Of a DNA stretch of 64,000 nt, positions 60,668 to 64,000 are shown one piece after another. The notes beneath the pieces were generated by a model. That model saw only the letters and a program-made list of their open reading frames with translations. It did no database searches and was not told where the DNA came from. Position 1 is the stretch's first letter, and every line of letters begins with the position of its first letter. The translations under genes and the position numbers were made by a program. Origin of the DNA: Bacteroidota bacterium (GTDB lineage Bacteria; Bacteroidota; Bacteroidia; B-17B0; Aurantibacillaceae); contig JAJNBG010000005.1 in the NCBI GenBank assembly GCA_021155905.1, positions 62,001 through 126,000 on the forward strand, given 5' to 3'.

Positions 60668-61144
60668 CTATTTATCGTTCTCCTTTTTAAATTCCTTTTG
60701 GTGATCCTCATTCGTTTTGTAAACATCATCGATGTCATCCTCGTTTTCTTTCAATTCGTAATTGGCTTCTTTCTCCAGATTCACGTTGACAATCACTGGC
60801 GGAGGCGTTGCATTAAAAACCCAAACCGGTCCGTTCATATAATAATAGCCCTGTCTCCAGTTATCCCAGTAAAAATTATAACGTGGAAAATACACCCAGC
60901 GACGGTGGTATCCGTAATTTGGTCTCCAGTGCGGATGAAATACAACAATTTTTGCCGGGCGATAAGGGCTTCTCACAAAAACCCGTTGGTTGTGACGGAC
61001 GTTTTTTTGTTTAACCACCATTTTCGTTCTTTTTGTCTCATGAGGATGGCCATGTCCATGTCCTCTTCCTTTTTGTGCAAAACCGCTGCTTATTGTTCCA
61101 AGTAAAACTATCGTTACAAGGAGAACATTTCTTAATGTATACAT
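60668..61144 (-). CDS. Small secreted His/Tyr/Arg-rich hypothetical protein
   Basis: The 158-residue protein has a signal peptide (to about 23, ends GFAQ). Its mature N-terminus is GRGHGHGHPHETKRTK, a possible metal-binding His cluster. A middle aromatic/basic region follows (RPNYGYHRRWVYFPRYNFYW, YYYMNGPVWVF), then a Pro strand and an acidic C-terminal tail (EANYELKENEDDIDDVYK). No family is recognised. The opposed charges of the middle and tail suggest self-association or binding to another charged surface. Confidence 0.75.
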   Translation of the reverse strand: MYTLRNVLLVTIVLLGTISSGFAQKGRGHGHGHPHETKRTKMVVKQKNVRHNQRVFVRSPYRPAKIVVFHPHWRPNYGYHRRWVYFPRYNFYWDNWRQGYYYMNGPVWVFNATPPPVIVNVNLEKEANYELKENEDDIDDVYKTNEDHQKEFKKENDK

Positions 61145-61205
61145 AATGATTTTTTTTAGAGATTCCTGAAATAAGACTCAAAAAATGTACTAAGGTTTAA
61201 TCCGG

Positions 61206-61625
61206 TTAAGAAATTAACCAATTTTGGGAAGTGCGGTACACCGTACCCTTAAATAATGCAACCACCGATTTATCAGCTGGCCTGGTAATTTTTATTGTAT
61301 AAATCGATATTTTATTGGAACATTTTTCTTCGATGGCCTCGGCAATAATTACGTCATTTTCATGTAAGGATTCTGTGTGGGAAATGGATGTTTCAATGGA
61401 AACTGCCTTCCTTCCATGAGAATTGGAAGCAAAAGCCAGGGCACTGTCTGCAAAAGAATAGGTAATTCCACCGTGTGCAATCCCGAAGCCGTTTAACATC
61501 TCTGCCCTCACGGTCATTTTTAACTTGCAGGCTCCCTCTCTTATTTCTAAAACTTCAATTCCCAACCACTGACTAAAGTAATCCTTAGCCATCATCGTAT
61601 TTGTTATTTCCTGAGAAGTTAACAT
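61206..61625 (-). CDS. PaaI-family acyl-CoA thioesterase (hotdog fold)
   Basis: The 139-residue protein shows the PaaI active region NGFGIAHGGITYSFADSALA followed by FASNSHGRKAVSIETSISH. The Asp and His/Gly loops match hydroxyphenylacetyl-CoA thioesterases that protect CoA pools. KLKMTVRAEMLNGFG begins the first strand. It starts immediately after the adenosyltransferase stop (0 nt between), so the two are in one transcript; no phenylacetate pathway gene is nearby. Confidence 0.92.
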   Translation of the reverse strand: MLTSQEITNTMMAKDYFSQWLGIEVLEIREGACKLKMTVRAEMLNGFGIAHGGITYSFADSALAFASNSHGRKAVSIETSISHTESLHENDVIIAEAIEEKCSNKISIYTIKITRPADKSVVALFKGTVYRTSQNWLIS

Positions 61626-62180
61626 TTAAAGTCGTGGCATCCACGGTGTTTCCACCGCTTTTAAATCCTGTGTAAATTTGCGGGAAAGAACGAATAAATA
61701 ATCAGACAAACGGTTCAGGTATTTATATATCAATTCGTCCAGAGGATGCTGTTCATTTAACCTCAATACACAACGCTCCGCACGACGGCAAACACATCTT
61801 GCTACATGGCAAAAGGAAATCGTACTGTGTCCGCCAGGCAAAACAAAATGTTTCATTTCAGGGAGATGCTCGTTCATGGCATCTATCTCTTTCTCCAGTA
61901 ATTCAATATCTTTCTCAGAGATCTGCGGCAGCACCATTTTATTTTTTTCAGGATCAGCCGCTAACAGCGAACCGATTGTAAATAACCGATCCTGGATCTC
62001 AATTAAAATAGTTTTGGAATGCTCGTCTATTGTCTGATCCCTGATCAAACCGATATTAGAATTCAGTTCATCTACTGTTCCATAGGCTTCAATACGAATA
62101 TCAAACTTAGGGATTCTTGTACCACCTATTAAAGAAGTCTGACCCTTATCGCCTGTTTTCGTATAAATTTTGAAAGCCAT
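61626..62180 (-). CDS. Corrinoid adenosyltransferase (PduO-type ATR)
   Basis: This enzyme adenosylates cob(I)alamin with ATP, making coenzyme B12. The 184-residue PduO-type protein shows the N-terminal ATP loop KIYTKTGDKGQTSLIGGTRI, then EAYGTVDELNS, LPGGHSTISFCHVARCVCRR (with the Arg/Glu that bind ATP) and NRLSDYLFVLSRK at the end. Cells that salvage vitamin B12 need it for methylmalonyl-CoA mutase or ribonucleotide reductase class II. It lies 16 nt downstream of a TonB-dependent receptor and directly before PaaI. Confidence 0.94.
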   Translation of the reverse strand: MAFKIYTKTGDKGQTSLIGGTRIPKFDIRIEAYGTVDELNSNIGLIRDQTIDEHSKTILIEIQDRLFTIGSLLAADPEKNKMVLPQISEKDIELLEKEIDAMNEHLPEMKHFVLPGGHSTISFCHVARCVCRRAERCVLRLNEQHPLDELIYKYLNRLSDYLFVLSRKFTQDLKAVETPWMPRL

Positions 62181-62196
62181 TTGGAAGTAATACTTT

Positions 62197-64000
62197 TTAG
62201 AATTTAAAGCTAATATTAACGTTTGGTAAAATCGGCAACTGGTTTACACGCTTATTCTTCACGCGGTCATAATAGAAAATATTCTCGCGGTTATAGACAT
62301 TAGTTGCGCCAATATTAATTTCAAGTTTTGTTTTTTCAGTGACATTATAGGTCCATTTTAAACTAACATCCATGCGGTGATAATCCGGTAAACGGCGGGA
62401 ATTGTAGTCACCCGGCACATACCCAAGGTTTGCGTTGGAAGTCGTATAATCGTAATTAAAATTATTATTAAAATCTACCTGAGGGTAATAACCTTGTGTT
62501 GGCGTGAAAGGGAAACCTGAACCATAGTTCCAGCGAATGCTCAGATCAAGATTACGTTTTTTACCAAAAGAATAAGTTCCAACCAGGTTAACATTATGTC
62601 TTCTGTCGTATACCGGTGCATATTCATATACATCACCACTCGCAGTATTACCCGTGTATCGTTTGTTGAAAGTCAAAGAATAGACTGCCCAGAAATAAAG
62701 GCGCTTTTTCTCAAATTTTGCAGTAAAATCAAGACCTTTCACATCACCCTGTTCCATAATAAAATCTTTTTTCTGAGCATCCAGTTTATCAGCATTCTCA
62801 GGTGTATCATCAAACAATTTATCCCTGTTTACACTTGCCATTTGCGTAAAATATTTCTGGTACCCTTCAATTTGAATTTCAAGGTTTTTCAAAATATCAA
62901 TCTCGAAACCGGCAACAATATGACGTGATTTTTGAATCACCCCGTTCGTAGCAACGGTTTTGTTATTTTTATCTTTATACTCTGCAGGCAAATTTTCCGG
63001 ACCATTAATAAAGCCATAAAATAAATTCACCACATCACGATCTGAGCTTGCACTCATGATGCTCTGGCTATACAAACCACCGGCAAATTTGAAACGAATT
63101 TTTTTCGTGAAATTCACTTTACCCTGCAAACGTGGTTCCGGGGAAACCTGAGCGAATTTCGCATAATATTGTAACCTGAAACTTGGTTCTAACACAATCC
63201 ATTTCTTTTTATCCAACCAGCGAAATTTCATATGAGCCCCCAATTCCAATGAGTTTTTTGCATAGGTAATTGTTGCCAGGTTGGGGTTCTGCAATTCGTA
63301 ATTTGTATTTGTTCCAACTAACTCAAATCCATATTTCAATTCGTTACGTCCAAAATACTTCAGGAAATTAAATCCTCCGTTAAATCCTCCAACGGAGCTT
63401 GACTTTTTATCTTCCGGAACCGAACCCTCATAATTGATCTTATATTGAGAATAAGCAAAATTTCCCTCGATTAATAATGTGGAATTTTGAGGAATCAAAA
63501 TAAAATTACTTCCTCCTCCAAAAGAGGTCCAGTTAAATTTGGCAAGATCTTTATAAATAACTTTATCATTAAAATTATATCCAAACAAATTTACTTTACT
63601 TCCGTTATTACCATTAAAAGAAACTTTACCATACAAATCAGTGTAATAAAATGGTAAACCATCGTCATTCGTTTTATTTGCATATGGATATAAAGTCTTT
63701 GAAGTCTGAGGCAGATAAGATGTCTTTCCTGATAATAAGAATGAAGAGCTTCCTTTTCCATCTTCTTTTAGTTTTTTCAAAGGGCCCTCCAAAGTTAATT
63801 TAGCTCCAAAGGTTGAGGCAGATACTTTTCCGGATAAATGCTTTTTATTTCCATCACGTGTGGTAATATCCATAATGGCTGAGGTTCTTCCTCCGTATTC
63901 CGCACCAAAACCGGCACTGTAAACATCGGCATTACGCATAATATCATTATCAAATACCGAAAATAGACCAATAGAGTGAAAAGGATTATAAATAACCATA
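62197..64000 (-). CDS. TonB-dependent receptor, N-terminus beyond the window
   Basis: The 600-residue fragment is the end of the plug and the complete barrel. It begins VIYNPFHSIGLFSVFDNDIM, then FGAEYGGRTSAIMDITTRDG (the usual plug end) and regular barrel strands, and finishes with an INIGATNVYNRENIFYYD motif and NVNISFKF, the C-terminal aromatic residue. The signal peptide, carboxypeptidase-like domain and TonB box are outside. The adenosyltransferase begins 16 nt after its stop, so a corrinoid or other cofactor substrate is possible but not shown. Confidence 0.93.
   Translation of the reverse strand, partial: MVIYNPFHSIGLFSVFDNDIMRNADVYSAGFGAEYGGRTSAIMDITTRDGNKKHLSGKVSASTFGAKLTLEGPLKKLKEDGKGSSSFLLSGKTSYLPQTSKTLYPYANKTNDDGLPFYYTDLYGKVSFNGNNGSKVNLFGYNFNDKVIYKDLAKFNWTSFGGGSNFILIPQNSTLLIEGNFAYSQYKINYEGSVPEDKKSSSVGGFNGGFNFLKYFGRNELKYGFELVGTNTNYELQNPNLATITYAKNSLELGAHMKFRWLDKKKWIVLEPSFRLQYYAKFAQVSPEPRLQGKVNFTKKIRFKFAGGLYSQSIMSASSDRDVVNLFYGFINGPENLPAEYKDKNNKTVATNGVIQKSRHIVAGFEIDILKNLEIQIEGYQKYFTQMASVNRDKLFDDTPENADKLDAQKKDFIMEQGDVKGLDFTAKFEKKRLYFWAVYSLTFNKRYTGNTASGDVYEYAPVYDRRHNVNLVGTYSFGKKRNLDLSIRWNYGSGFPFTPTQGYYPQVDFNNNFNYDYTTSNANLGYVPGDYNSRRLPDYHRMDVSLKWTYNVTEKTKLEINIGATNVYNRENIFYYDRVKNKRVNQLPILPNVNISFKF

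Overview
This window comes from a chromosome of a member of the Bacteroidota. I cannot go reliably below phylum or class. The evidence is: (i) several secreted proteins with type IX secretion system (T9SS) C-terminal sorting domains, of type A (Por-secretion like) and type B (gliding-motility like); (ii) T9SS-linked outer-membrane genes (PorP/SprF-like, PorE-like OmpA, PorV/PorQ-like); (iii) TonB-dependent receptors with carboxypeptidase-regulatory N-termini and a GLPGLI partner; (iv) promoters of the Bacteroidota type (TTG/TTTG at -33, TAnnTTTG at -7) rather than E. coli-like boxes; (v) A/T-rich intergenic DNA. I see no tRNA, rRNA, CRISPR array, insertion sequence or phage gene. The window looks like a normal chromosomal mixture of housekeeping and cell-surface genes.

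Layout. 0-3 kb: tail of an unidentified gene, queA (queuosine), an FAD oxidoreductase. 3-7 kb: a 925-residue Ala/Lys/Glu rod protein and a SAM methyltransferase. 7-10.5 kb, minus strand: a five-gene run SPOR protein, PorP/SprF-like protein, Ppx/GppA phosphatase, unknown protein, GNAT acetyltransferase. Divergent from it at 10.8-18.1 kb: a small secreted protein and a 2296-residue repetitive T9SS type B adhesin-like protein. 18-19.3 kb: membrane-anchored LuxR-type regulator and a DUF4199 membrane protein, bracketed by two nearly identical terminators. 19.4-26.2 kb, minus: inorganic pyrophosphatase with a TIMP-like membrane protein, histidine ammonia-lyase, TonB-C protein, prmC, uvrB. 26.3-36 kb: four T9SS type A cargo proteins (SBBP-like, GH75-like chitosanase, M43 metalloprotease, kelch) around a TPR/PP2C regulator. 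36-38.4 kb, minus: endonuclease III with a histone-H1-like tail, and L-2-hydroxyglutarate oxidase. 38.6-42.6 kb: a response regulator with a CheB-CheR-PAS-histidine kinase fusion. 42.6-49.8 kb: FAH-family hydrolase, coiled-coil repeat protein, GAPDH, TonB-receptor-like barrel with GLPGLI protein, short type B protein. 49.8-52.3 kb: small membrane and SnoaL-like proteins and a 0.54-kb non-coding stretch with unusual repeats. 52.3-58.4 kb: PorE-like OmpA protein divergent from a PorV/PorQ-like protein and a helix-hairpin-helix outer-membrane barrel. 58.4-64 kb: bacilliredoxin, murB, rplS, His-rich secreted protein, PaaI thioesterase, corrinoid adenosyltransferase, and a TonB-dependent receptor cut by the window end.

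How the genes may work together. Outer-membrane and secretion functions dominate. The PorP/SprF-like protein next to the giant type B protein is the pairing expected for type B export, and the PorE-like and PorV/Q-like genes fit the same envelope machine. The type A cargo proteins suggest an organism that degrades extracellular polymers and protein. The CheB-CheR kinase, the PP2C protein and the LuxR protein are signalling modules whose targets are not visible here.

No single cluster is clearly a new defence or biosynthetic system. The most unusual items are a nested palindromic element at 20.65-20.77 kb, the repeat/palindrome block at 52.0-52.12 kb, apparent leaderless promoters, an endonuclease III with His in place of one Fe-S Cys plus an H1-like tail, and a GH75-like T9SS cargo protein.
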